This document shows, one piece after another, positions 1-5,997 of a stretch of DNA of 8,691 nucleotides (positions are counted from its first letter, which is position 1; the number at the start of each line of letters is the position of its first letter). The DNA comes from Robiginitomaculum sp. (GTDB lineage: Bacteria; Pseudomonadota; Alphaproteobacteria; Caulobacterales; Maricaulaceae). A program made the position numbers and the translations under genes. The notes under the pieces were generated by a model. It saw only the letters and a program-made list of their open reading frames with translations. It was not told the origin of the DNA and searched no databases. The DNA lies in assembly GCA_026982235.1 (NCBI GenBank), contig JALSHM010000443.1, forward strand, positions 1 to 8,691, in the 5' to 3' direction.

Positions 1-6
1 CGCAGT

Positions 7-41
7 TTTTTTTGAGGGCAAATTGGATTTATAACGTATTA
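7..41 (+). promoter_or_regulatory. Predicted ECF-sigma promoter of the sensor/sigma operon (copy 1 of 3)
   Basis: TGAGGG at 13-18 (the -35-like box, preceded by TTTT at 7-10) is separated by exactly 16 nt from CGTATTA at 35-41 (the -10-like box). The -10 box ends 31 nt before the ATG at 73. The same two boxes, with the same spacing and nearly the same distance to the start codon, lie before the multicopper oxidase and the Met/His-rich lipoprotein on the other strand. AA at 21-22 is also shared. A CGT-containing -10 and a 16-nt spacer are typical of ECF sigma promoters. Assignment to the sigma factor at 2140 is inference from proximity. The operon would then be autoregulated, as in cnr-type systems. 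Confidence 0.75.
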
Positions 42-72
42 CCCCCTATAATCTTATAGAAGGGGATGTATC

Positions 73-786
73 ATGGGCGTTCGGTATTTAATTTTAACCG
101 CTTTAATGTTTTTTGTAGCCTTCTTTGTCGCACAAGCAGCTTTTGCTCACCCGCAAAAAATGCACAATGACAAGCCGCAAGAGCAAATGCATAATGTTGA
201 CAAAGCTGGCGAAACCACTGAACACGGCCATAAAGGCGGTGGACATGATGAAGCGGGGGGCGGGCATGACGAAGAAATGGGTGAGGATGCGGGTGGTCAT
301 TCCCACTGGGGCATTAGTCCTGACAGCACGCCTTTTGCGAAAACCATGGCTTATTTTGGTAAATTCCACCCCCTCGTGGTTCATTTTCCCATAGCTTTGT
401 TTTTAATTGCGGGCTTTGCACAAGTTCTTAATATTCGCTCAAAAGACAGCTCTTATGATAAAACTGTGACATTATTGGTCTGGGTTGGTGCCCTAGGCGC
501 TTTGGGGGCTGGCTTATTAGGCTGGGCGCACTCTGGCCCCGTACAAGCGGGGGAAAACACGCTTATGTCATCTCATAGATGGATTGGAACCGGTCTTTTA
601 ATCGGTGGATTGATCACGGCCTTTATTATGACCAAAGCAAAAGCCGCACAAGCCAGTCTAAGTAGCAACAAAGCCTTTAATTTCTTCTTATTTGCAATGG
701 CAATTGGCGTGGCTATAAATGGATTTTTAGGCGGCTCTCTGGCTCACGGTGGCATTAAACATCTTATGCCGCCCGGAATGATGTAA
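73..786 (+). CDS. DUF2231 membrane protein with His-rich periplasmic N-terminus
   Basis: The 237-aa product starts with a signal peptide (1-25, cleavage predicted after AFA). A periplasmic segment (26-78) follows that is unusually rich in His, Gly, Asp and Glu, with HGH and GGGHDE motifs. Four predicted membrane helices lie near 101-119, 132-152, 170-187 and 202-222. The first carries the HPLVVHFPIALF signature of DUF2231. Biochemical function of this family is unknown to me. The ATG is supported by AAGGGGA 6 nt upstream. It is the first gene of the sensor/sigma operon behind a predicted ECF promoter, so a role in metal stress is likely. The His-rich segment could bind metal ions in the periplasm, but this is inferred only from composition. 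Confidence 0.85.
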   Translation: MGVRYLILTALMFFVAFFVAQAAFAHPQKMHNDKPQEQMHNVDKAGETTEHGHKGGGHDEAGGGHDEEMGEDAGGHSHWGISPDSTPFAKTMAYFGKFHPLVVHFPIALFLIAGFAQVLNIRSKDSSYDKTVTLLVWVGALGALGAGLLGWAHSGPVQAGENTLMSSHRWIGTGLLIGGLITAFIMTKAKAAQASLSSNKAFNFFLFAMAIGVAINGFLGGSLAHGGIKHLMPPGMM

Positions 787-835
787 AACAACAGGATGTA
801 ACAAGCTTATAACGAACACTATTCTAGGAAAAATC

Positions 836-1390
836 ATGAACATACTCTCTAAAAAACTAGTCCTACCATTAGCTTTAGGCCTGCTTGTCGCATCATGCTC
901 AGCGCAGACGACCAATGAACATATGGACGATGGACATACTCAAAAAAGCATGATGCAGGACAGCCCGATGCAGAACAACTCAACAATGGCCGCCACCGCA
1001 AACCCATCCTTACAGAGCCGGAATATAGAATCTGTACTACAAAATTATTCCGCCCAAATAAATTCCAAAGATGTGGCAGCCATGGAAGCCTTTGTCTTGC
1101 CGAACGGTACCGATTTCACCATCTTCGAAGGCAAGGGTACAGATATAGGCTGGGCAAATTATCGGGATCATCACCTCGCGCCTGAGTTTGCCAACAAAGA
1201 TCTGGTGTTCACGAAATATGAGTATAAGGATTTCAAAACCAATGTGTCTGGTGATTTAGCAACCGCAACATTTACCATTGATATGGCCTATACCTATAAA
1301 GGTGAAGATAAAACTTTTACGAAACACGGAACGGCCATTTTAAAAAATATAGACGGCGCTTGGAAAATTGCCCATCTTCATACATCTTAG
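836..1390 (+). CDS. SnoaL/DUF4440-like (NTF2-fold) lipoprotein
   Basis: The 184-aa product has a lipoprotein signal with lipobox LVASC (lipidated Cys21). A Met/His-containing linker (about 29-52) follows, then an NTF2-like domain (about 63-182). The C-terminal pattern DGAWKIAHLH and the 'ISKDVAAM...' style N-terminal helix are typical of DUF4440/SnoaL-like proteins. Most such proteins have no defined enzymatic role, and I see no basis for a reaction here. The SD AGGA stands about 7 nt before the ATG. The 49-nt gap after the DUF2231 gene shows no copy of the ECF promoter boxes, so co-transcription from the promoter before 73 is likely. The mature protein should sit in the envelope, where its Met/His linker may contact metal (inference). 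Confidence 0.8.
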   Translation: MNILSKKLVLPLALGLLVASCSAQTTNEHMDDGHTQKSMMQDSPMQNNSTMAATANPSLQSRNIESVLQNYSAQINSKDVAAMEAFVLPNGTDFTIFEGKGTDIGWANYRDHHLAPEFANKDLVFTKYEYKDFKTNVSGDLATATFTIDMAYTYKGEDKTFTKHGTAILKNIDGAWKIAHLHTS

Positions 1391-1415
1391 GGCATATAAG
1401 TGAGCAGGAGATATT

Positions 1416-1697
1416 ATGACACATAATTTAGACAAATACTTACAGACTTTACCAAGTCCCGATGAAAAACGATTAGTCGGTCTTGAGGCAAGGGTATGGC
1501 AACGCATTGAGGCCTCGGCACCCTATGCTTATTTTACTGGCTTGCCTCTCTGGCTAAAGACGGCTCCCATCGCAACAGCCTTATTGTTTGGGGCAACTAT
1601 TGGAGCTAATGCTAGCCCCAAACAAGAAGGTTTGGATATCTTCTCAACAACACCTTCTTATAGTGTCACACAAATCATGGTGCCTTGTTGTGGCTAA
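1416..1697 (+). CDS. CnrY-like membrane-bound anti-sigma factor
   Basis: The 93-aa product has a cytoplasmic N-terminal part (1-45), one predicted membrane helix (about 46-66) and a short periplasmic tail ending in MVPCCG. Direct sequence identity to CnrY is not obvious by eye. Size (CnrY is 95 aa), topology, and position directly before a CnrX-like sensor and a CnrH-like sigma gene make the anti-sigma role likely. In the cnr system CnrY traps the sigma factor at the membrane through its cytoplasmic N-terminal segment. The N-terminal region with LDKYLQTLPSPDEKRLVGL is the probable sigma-binding part. A good SD (AGGAG) precedes the ATG. Its last 8 nt overlap the proposed GTG start of the next gene, which suggests translational coupling. 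Confidence 0.7.
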   Translation: MTHNLDKYLQTLPSPDEKRLVGLEARVWQRIEASAPYAYFTGLPLWLKTAPIATALLFGATIGANASPKQEGLDIFSTTPSYSVTQIMVPCCG

Positions 1698-2133
1698 AGG
1701 CTTACGTAGTGCGCTATTGATTATAGTGCTTAGCTTTATTGCCGGCGTTGTCGGTATTTTGCTAGGTCATAGATATATCATGCCCAATGCCGGCAAGACC
1801 CTTGGGTTACATGACAGAATCCATGAACAGCTGGTACTAGATCACAGCCAAAATGAGCAACTCCATGAACTTGAGGTGTTATACGCTACACAAAAAACAG
1901 CTTTGGAAGCCCGGATGAAAAAAGCAAGTGCGCGGCTCAGCGCCGCCATACAAGATTCTCATGAAATGAGTGCCGAAATTATAGCAGCCAAAGCGGAATA
2001 TGTACAAACGCTTGACGAGCTACAAACCCTGACATTAGAGCATATCTTTGCCATGCGTAGCTTGTTAAACACGGAGCAAACCGCGCAATTCGATGAAATT
2101 GTGAAAAGTTCATTTCGTAAAATCACCAATTAA
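1690..2133 (+). CDS. CnrX-like periplasmic heavy-metal sensor
   Basis: With the GTG at 1690 the product is 147 aa (CnrX is 148 aa): a short cytoplasmic end, one membrane anchor (about 7-26), then an all-helical periplasmic sensor domain. The known CnrX ligands His42, His46, Glu63, His119 and Met123 correspond to His41, His45 (HDRIH), Glu62, His118 and Met122 (HIFAM), a constant offset of one without gaps. In CnrX these residues bind Ni(II)/Co(II). Metal binding changes the interaction with CnrY and frees the sigma factor. The GTG start lacks a clear SD and overlaps the upstream gene by 8 nt. GTG 1663 is an alternative start. An upstream ATG at 1588 would give an unlikely extension overlapping the anti-sigma gene. 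The actual metal could be Ni, Co, Cu or Zn. Confidence 0.85.
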   Translation: MAKGLRSALLIIVLSFIAGVVGILLGHRYIMPNAGKTLGLHDRIHEQLVLDHSQNEQLHELEVLYATQKTALEARMKKASARLSAAIQDSHEMSAEIIAAKAEYVQTLDELQTLTLEHIFAMRSLLNTEQTAQFDEIVKSSFRKITN

Positions 2134-2139
2134 AGTCAC

Positions 2140-2715
2140 ATGTTTGATCAAAAAAGTGATGCGGAAGATCATGCTCTTGTCAAAAGAGCTACAGCTGGAG
2201 ACAGCCCGGCTTTCACTGCTATCATGCGTAAATATAAGTCACCATTATATCGGTTTGCCTATCGTCATATGAATGATGCAGATGACGCTGAAGATATTGT
2301 ACAAGATACTTTTATTGCTATGTACAAAAATCTCGCAAGATTTAACCCAAAGTATAAATTTTCCACATGGGCGTTTCAAATCGCCATGAACAAATGCCGC
2401 GATATGGGGCGCAAACGAAAAACCCGTGCATTTATGCAACGCATGACCCCAACTCTCGAAACTAAGATCACGCGAATACAATCGGACGAAAACCCCGAAA
2501 ATATGATTGATGATAAACATAAATTAGAAACACTTAATGCTTGTATAGCGCGTTTGCCCGATAATTTGCGGACACCACTTATCCTGTGTACAATCGAGGA
2601 TATGAGCCACAAACAGGCCGCCGATATTTTGAAGATAAGTCCCAAGGCAATAGAAACAAGGATTTATCGGGCGCGACAATCTTTAACCAAAATGATTACG
2701 TGGGAAGAACAGTGA
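2140..2715 (+). CDS. ECF RNA polymerase sigma factor, CnrH-like
   Basis: The 191-aa product (CnrH is also 191 aa) has sigma region 2 at about 24-94, with DAEDIVQDTF (region 2.2) and FSTWAFQIAMNKCRD followed by a basic patch (regions 2.3-2.4). Region 4 lies at about 130-183 with the helix-turn-helix HKQAADILKISPKAIETRIYRAR. No region 1.1 or 3 domain is present, as expected for ECF factors. The ATG lies 6 nt after the sensor stop without a strong SD, consistent with translational coupling. Its stop overlaps the next start (GTGA, 2712-2715). Likely held by the CnrY-like protein and released by the CnrX-like sensor on metal stress. Proposed targets are the three matching promoters in this window. 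Confidence 0.92.
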   Translation: MFDQKSDAEDHALVKRATAGDSPAFTAIMRKYKSPLYRFAYRHMNDADDAEDIVQDTFIAMYKNLARFNPKYKFSTWAFQIAMNKCRDMGRKRKTRAFMQRMTPTLETKITRIQSDENPENMIDDKHKLETLNACIARLPDNLRTPLILCTIEDMSHKQAADILKISPKAIETRIYRARQSLTKMITWEEQ

Positions 2716-3167
2716 ATAAGAAATATGTGATTGTGTTGATCAGCTTAGGGCTAATAGCGGCATGCAAGCCAACGGATGACCAACGACCAATTAGACTAAA
2801 GCCTAACAACAGCCAACTGGTGGCGCAAGGACAGGCGCTTTATAAAATTCATTGTGCAGAATGCCACGGTGCTAATCTCGAAGGACAAGAAAATTGGAAG
2901 GTGCGGGACGCAAATGGTTTTTTACCAGCCCCCCCACATGATGAAAGTGGGCACACATGGCATCACTCAGATCAAATGCTGTTTGAAATAACCAAATATG
3001 GTGTGCAAAAATTTGCCGGAGAAGACTATAAATCCGCAATGCCAGCCTATGCGGATACGCTTACGGATACAGAGATAATTTCCGTATTATCCTATATAAA
3101 AAATAGCTGGCCAGAGAATGTCCGCAAGCGCCAAAATGGCTTTAATCCACAAGATCCGGATAAGTAG
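2712..3167 (+). CDS. Lipoprotein c-type cytochrome (mono-heme)
   Basis: Starting at GTG 2712 the product is 151 aa. It has a short signal peptide with lipobox LIAAC (lipidated Cys18), a heme-binding CAECH (48-52) and a probable axial Met110 in AMPAYADTLTD, followed by the C-terminal helix of class I cytochromes c. A purine-rich GGGAAG precedes the GTG closely. The start overlaps the sigma-factor stop by 4 nt, so the two are probably co-translated. An upstream in-frame ATG at 2586 would add residues encoded inside the sigma gene that do not resemble a signal peptide, so it was not used. Transfer of electrons from the neighbouring multicopper oxidase system or to the respiratory chain is possible but unproven. 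Confidence 0.88.
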   Translation: MNKKYVIVLISLGLIAACKPTDDQRPIRLKPNNSQLVAQGQALYKIHCAECHGANLEGQENWKVRDANGFLPAPPHDESGHTWHHSDQMLFEITKYGVQKFAGEDYKSAMPAYADTLTDTEIISVLSYIKNSWPENVRKRQNGFNPQDPDK

Positions 3168-3184
3168 TAAATATAATGGCTCCT

Positions 3185-3571
3185 CTAAATATCAGCAATT
3201 ACTTTTTTTAGCAGGCCTTGAACCGCACCCGCAATATCGCCGAGACTTTCATTTTCAACCGCCTGCATAGAAGCCATGGGATCCACGGCAGAAATTTCAA
3301 CCTGCTCATGGCCTATATCTTGCACAATAACATTACAAGGTAACATTGTACCAATATGCGGCTCGGCCTGTAAGGCTTGGTGAGCAAAGCCAGGATTACA
3401 GGCACCTAAAATCGTATAGGGCCTGAAATCCACATCCAATTTTTTCTTAAGGGTACCCTTTATGTCAATCTTTGACAAAACGCCAAAGCCATTCTTTGCT
3501 AAAACTTCTGTGGTGCGGGTAATGGCATCTTCAAATGACAGATTTACTTTTTTTGAAAAATGATACGTCAT
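3185..3571 (-). CDS. DUF302 family protein
   Basis: The 128-aa product matches DUF302 across its length. It has an N-terminal helix region (SFEDAITRTTEVLAKNGFGVLSKIDI), the signature region ACNPGFAHQALQAEP followed by IGTMLPCNVIV (57-83), and a C-terminal helix. Cys58 and Cys79 are the only cysteines and occur at positions commonly conserved in the family. No signal peptide is visible, so it is probably cytoplasmic. Function is unknown. DUF302 proteins often stand near metal or sulfur redox genes. A strong SD GGAGGAA lies 5 nt before the ATG. The gene begins 44 nt after the multicopper oxidase with no promoter boxes between, so it is probably its operon partner. It converges on the cytochrome gene with a 17-nt gap and no visible terminator. 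Confidence 0.88.
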   Translation of the reverse strand: MTYHFSKKVNLSFEDAITRTTEVLAKNGFGVLSKIDIKGTLKKKLDVDFRPYTILGACNPGFAHQALQAEPHIGTMLPCNVIVQDIGHEQVEISAVDPMASMQAVENESLGDIAGAVQGLLKKVIADI

Positions 3572-3615
3572 AGCGCTTCCTCCATATTATTCGGGTATGT
3601 CCTACATTTTGAAAA

Positions 3616-5115
3616 TCAGACGACTGTAAATTGTCCCATCATAGCATCATCTTCATGTTCAAAGAAATGACAATGATACATATATGGTGCATTTGCATCT
3701 GCTAAATAGTCTTTCATCTGAACAAGGAGTCTCACAGTTTCATTGCCGCGAAGATAGACCGTGTCCTTATAACCCATTTCATTTTCAGGAACATTACTTG
3801 CACTCCCATTTCGTTCGAAGACCCTAAAATGCGTAGCATGCATGTGGAAATTATGATCTATACCCATTGTATTGGTCACTTCCCAAATTTCGACATCTCC
3901 CAAAGGCACAACTTCATCAATGCGCGCTGTATCCATGGCTTTTTGGTTAATGGTCATCGTACCACTTGTCATTTCCAGTGTAAAAGTCCGTGTTGTACTA
4001 ACCGCTGATGTATCAATTGCTTCAAGACTTGTCAGTGTTGCCGGAAGTATTGTGGTGGCCGTAGCAGCTTTGCTAACATTTACTTTCATAAATACTTTAT
4101 TATTTCTGTATTCAACCAGATCAAAAGAAGTGCCGCTACCATTGCTCAAATCAACAATGATTTCTGCCCTTTCACCAGGCGAAAGAACCAGTCGGGTCAT
4201 GCTAACAGGTGCCTCAAGTAAAGAGTTGTCCCCGGCTATTTGCCGGAATGACATGCCATTGCTGAATCCTAATTCATACACGGAAGAATTTGACCCATTC
4301 AGTATACGAAACCGTATTTCCTTGGCTTCCGCTTCAAACCTAGGTTCTATGGCTCCATTCGTGATAAATGTATCTCCAATATACCCCATTCTTATTTGTT
4401 GCATTGTTGGAGAATAATCAAAACTTGTTTTATCTGTTGAAAAGAACCTGTCCTGTAGCACTAAAGGAATATCATCAATACCGTAACGATTGGGAAGATC
4501 ATAATTAGCAATATCATTATCTTCAACAATAATCAAACCAGCCAGCCCCTGATATACATGTGGCGCCGACCTGTGCAAAGTGTGCGGGTGGTACCAGTTC
4601 GTACAGGCTTTTTGATTGACTGTATATTGTGCTGACCAAGTTTCGCCTGCGCCTATGGGTTGATGGGCTGAACCATCCATATCACCAGGCACATGCATAC
4701 CGTGCCCATGCATGGTTGTTGTTTCCGCGAGCCTATTGGTGAAATTTATAGAAACAGCGTCTCCATTTTTCAAAAGCAGGGTTGGTCCAAGATATGTGCT
4801 GTCAACAGCCCATGTTTTTGTCTGAACGCCCTCAAAAAACGTGTGTTCTGTTTCTATAATATCAAGGTCATAATGTTGCACACCACCAATATCTACGGGG
4901 CTTTTGAGAGCGGGGATGGGCAATTCTACAGCCAATGGCGTGCTGCCACCACCACCTGAACCCCCGCCGCCGCCAGAGCCGCCGCCAGAACCACCGCCAG
5001 TTCCACCCGTTCCGCCAGTGGCCGGACTTGTACCGCCAGAGCCACCGCCGCAACCCGTCAAAAGCGCCAGTGAAGACGCGGTAGCGCCCAGTAAAAACTT
5101 TCTTCTTTTCAACAT
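3616..5115 (-). CDS. CueO-type multicopper oxidase, Tat-exported lipoprotein
   Basis: The 499-aa product starts with KRRKFLLG (a twin-arginine signal) and a lipobox LLTGC (lipidated Cys22). A Gly/Ser linker (23-58) follows, then three cupredoxin domains. Copper motifs are intact: HGH (136, 138), HPH (176, 178), HNFHMH (421, 424, 426) and HCHFFEHEDDAMM with His481, Cys482, His483, His487 and axial Met492, in the order and spacing of CueO. The family oxidises Cu(I) or phenolic substrates with O2 and protects the periplasm from copper. Unlike E. coli CueO I see no Met-rich insert before domain 3. The first motif reads HGHG rather than the usual HWHG. SD GAGGGA is 5 nt before the ATG. A predicted ECF promoter lies upstream. 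Confidence 0.93.
   Translation of the reverse strand: MLKRRKFLLGATASSLALLTGCGGGSGGTSPATGGTGGTGGGSGGGSGGGGGSGGGGSTPLAVELPIPALKSPVDIGGVQHYDLDIIETEHTFFEGVQTKTWAVDSTYLGPTLLLKNGDAVSINFTNRLAETTTMHGHGMHVPGDMDGSAHQPIGAGETWSAQYTVNQKACTNWYHPHTLHRSAPHVYQGLAGLIIVEDNDIANYDLPNRYGIDDIPLVLQDRFFSTDKTSFDYSPTMQQIRMGYIGDTFITNGAIEPRFEAEAKEIRFRILNGSNSSVYELGFSNGMSFRQIAGDNSLLEAPVSMTRLVLSPGERAEIIVDLSNGSGTSFDLVEYRNNKVFMKVNVSKAATATTILPATLTSLEAIDTSAVSTTRTFTLEMTSGTMTINQKAMDTARIDEVVPLGDVEIWEVTNTMGIDHNFHMHATHFRVFERNGSASNVPENEMGYKDTVYLRGNETVRLLVQMKDYLADANAPYMYHCHFFEHEDDAMMGQFTVV
4942..5049 (-). repeat. Gly/Ser-rich linker coding repeat in the oxidase gene
   Basis: Codons 23-58 of the multicopper oxidase consist almost only of Gly with some Ser, Thr, Pro and Ala, encoded by GC-rich GGT/GGC/GGA triplets. 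This is more GC-rich than the rest of the gene. The encoded segment follows the lipidated Cys22 directly and would act as a flexible tether between membrane and catalytic domain. Such triplet tracts are prone to length change, so linker length may vary between strains (inference). Confidence 0.85.
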
Positions 5116-5136
5116 ATTATTCCCTCATTTATTATG

Positions 5137-5150
5137 TTAGCACTTGCTAA
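5137..5150. promoter_or_regulatory. Palindrome overlapping the oxidase promoter -10 box
   Basis: TTAGCA-CT-TGCTAA is a perfect inverted repeat with 6-nt arms. It shares 3 nt with the CGTATTA box at 5148-5154 and lies 22-35 nt upstream of the oxidase start. It could be an operator for a second, dimeric regulator acting near the transcription start, or a chance repeat. The other two copies of the promoter lack it. Confidence 0.35.
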
Positions 5151-5182
5151 TACGCGCCATATGTCCTTCCCCCTCAAAAAAA
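5148..5182 (-). promoter_or_regulatory. Predicted ECF-sigma promoter of the multicopper oxidase (copy 2 of 3)
   Basis: Read on the - strand, TGAGGG (5176-5171), preceded by a run of T, is followed after exactly 16 nt by CGTATTA (5154-5148). AA at 5168-5167 matches the other copies. The -10 box ends 32 nt before the oxidase ATG at 5115, leaving room for a short leader with the SD. Boxes, spacing and distance to the start agree with the promoters before 73 and 6429, so expression with the sigma-factor operon is expected. Confidence 0.75.
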
Positions 5183-5208
5183 CAAATTTTCTTTGAAGGC
5201 ATTCTCAT

Positions 5209-5656
5209 TCAGTCAGTGCTTATTGTGGTTCGTCCTTGTTTTGACAATTTCAGCGCCTTTGTCTTCCATATCAAGAACGCCGCAGGAATAACCAACAAGG
5301 TTAATATGGTAGCGCTTGTCATACGCCAATTTTGCATCCTGCACATAACTCCCAATATCAACACCAGCAATGTCCACATATATCCAGCCATTAAGACGGG
5401 CGTTTTCACTCCGTATAACCCCAGGTCCGCCGGATATAGAAATATCGACAAGTCGTGAGAGCGGAATTTGCGCACCCGTTTTAGTCACAATAGGCAAATT
5501 ACGCAGGCGCTCTAACGAATCGCGATATTCACGCGGATAACGTACATTGTTCGGATAGCGCTCAAGACCCTCAACGCTTCGCGCCACGGTCATACCGCCA
5601 ATTGCCGTTTGCACAAAAGCTTGGACATCGGCAACATTAATCCCAAACCCGCTTAT
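5209..5656 (-). pseudogene. cusA: cusA-like RND efflux pump remnant (internal deletion and frameshift)
   Basis: Two pieces of a CusA-type heavy-metal RND transporter are fused. Piece 1 (about 5656-5324) encodes GFGINVADVQAFVQTAIGG, then VEGLERYP-NVRYPREYRDSLERL, GAQIPLSRLVDI and ENARLNGWIYVD up to SYVQDAKLA, matching the central periplasmic part of CusA. Piece 2 (5322-5209) is one frame shifted and encodes MTSATILTLLVIPAAFLIWK, the extreme C-terminal transmembrane end of CusA with its stop. The roughly 250 residues normally between them, and everything before piece 1, are missing. Nothing upstream to 5710 resembles the missing CusA N-terminus. The intact protein, about 1,040 aa, would export Cu(I)/Ag(I) with CusB and CusC, neither of which is recognisable here. 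A functional product is not possible. Confidence 0.85.
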
Positions 5657-5710
5657 TTTTGTCATCACAACAATCTTCACGAATAACCGTCTCGAAGCGA
5701 TTGATCTTAT

Positions 5711-5905
5711 CTAAAGCTCGATTTTGTAATATTTGGTTTCCGCCAGATAGCCCCCTCTCCAACTCATTTCTTTTGCACTTGCGGAAGGAAGGTTTGCCTT
5801 TGCCCTTACCGAAATTGTTGCAGACATAACAAGCGCAAAGGCGATGATTATACATATAAAGACTGTTGTGCTGTTATGCCAAAATTTGCGAGTATTGCTT
5901 CTCAT
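5711..5905 (-). CDS. Small ORF with signal-anchor-like N-terminus, unrecognised
   Basis: The 64-aa ORF begins MRSNTRKFWHN, followed by a hydrophobic stretch (about 15-32, TVFICIIIAFALVMSATISV) resembling a signal peptide or membrane anchor, then a short polar tail. I do not recognise the family. It begins 22 nt after the U-tract of the terminator at 5927-5988 and has only a weak GGAA upstream, with no visible promoter. After its stop the same frame runs on into the cusA remnant. It may therefore be the truncated 5' end of another decayed gene of a former efflux operon rather than a working gene. Treat as doubtful. Confidence 0.3.
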   Translation of the reverse strand: MRSNTRKFWHNSTTVFICIIIAFALVMSATISVRAKANLPSASAKEMSWRGGYLAETKYYKIEL

Positions 5906-5926
5906 AATTGAGTTCCAATAGGCAGT

Positions 5927-5988
5927 AAAAAGGTGATTGGGCACAGTGGTGCAGGGAAAAGAGGGGCACCCCAGCACTGCGCCCAATC
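5927..5988 (-). terminator. Rho-independent terminator after the Met/His-rich lipoprotein gene
   Basis: On the - strand, 10 nt after the stop codon of the lipoprotein gene, a 14-nt arm (5988-5975) pairs with 5948-5935. The one non-identical position is a G-U pair in the - strand RNA but an A-C mismatch in the + strand RNA, which supports the - orientation. An inner GGTGC/GCAC pairing may extend the hairpin. The arm is followed by ACC and five U (5931-5927). This separates the lipoprotein gene from the decayed region downstream. Confidence 0.8.
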
Positions 5989-5997
5989 AAACTGGAA

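Noticed and set aside
6..13. Run of eight T as the tail of an upstream terminator
   Set aside because: The hairpin would lie outside the window, and the T-run has a counterpart before the oxidase as part of the promoter motif.
47..52. TATAAT as a sigma-70 -10 box for the first gene
   Set aside because: The only -35 candidate (TTGGAT, 18 nt upstream) is weak, and the ECF boxes shared with two other units explain the region better. A minor housekeeping promoter cannot be excluded.
42..65. Hairpin CCCC-CTATA / TATAG-AA-GGGG that would cover the Shine-Dalgarno sequence of the first gene
   Set aside because: Transcription from the predicted promoter would begin inside the hairpin, so the full structure would not form. 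Bulged and short.
3083..3089. CGTATTA inside the cytochrome gene as a fourth promoter
   Set aside because: No GAGGG 16 nt upstream and no gene start at the right distance.
4904..5140. Proline-rich + strand ORF opposite the oxidase signal region
   Set aside because: It is the complement of the poly-Gly linker codons of the oxidase.
5176..5198. CAAA/TTTG hairpin with T-run as terminator of the cusA remnant
   Set aside because: Only four A-T-rich pairs, and the T-run belongs to the promoter motif.
5637..5855. 72-aa - strand ORF between the small ORF and the cusA remnant
   Set aside because: No recognisable motif, no start signal, out of frame with both CusA pieces and overlapping the better small ORF; a shadow.
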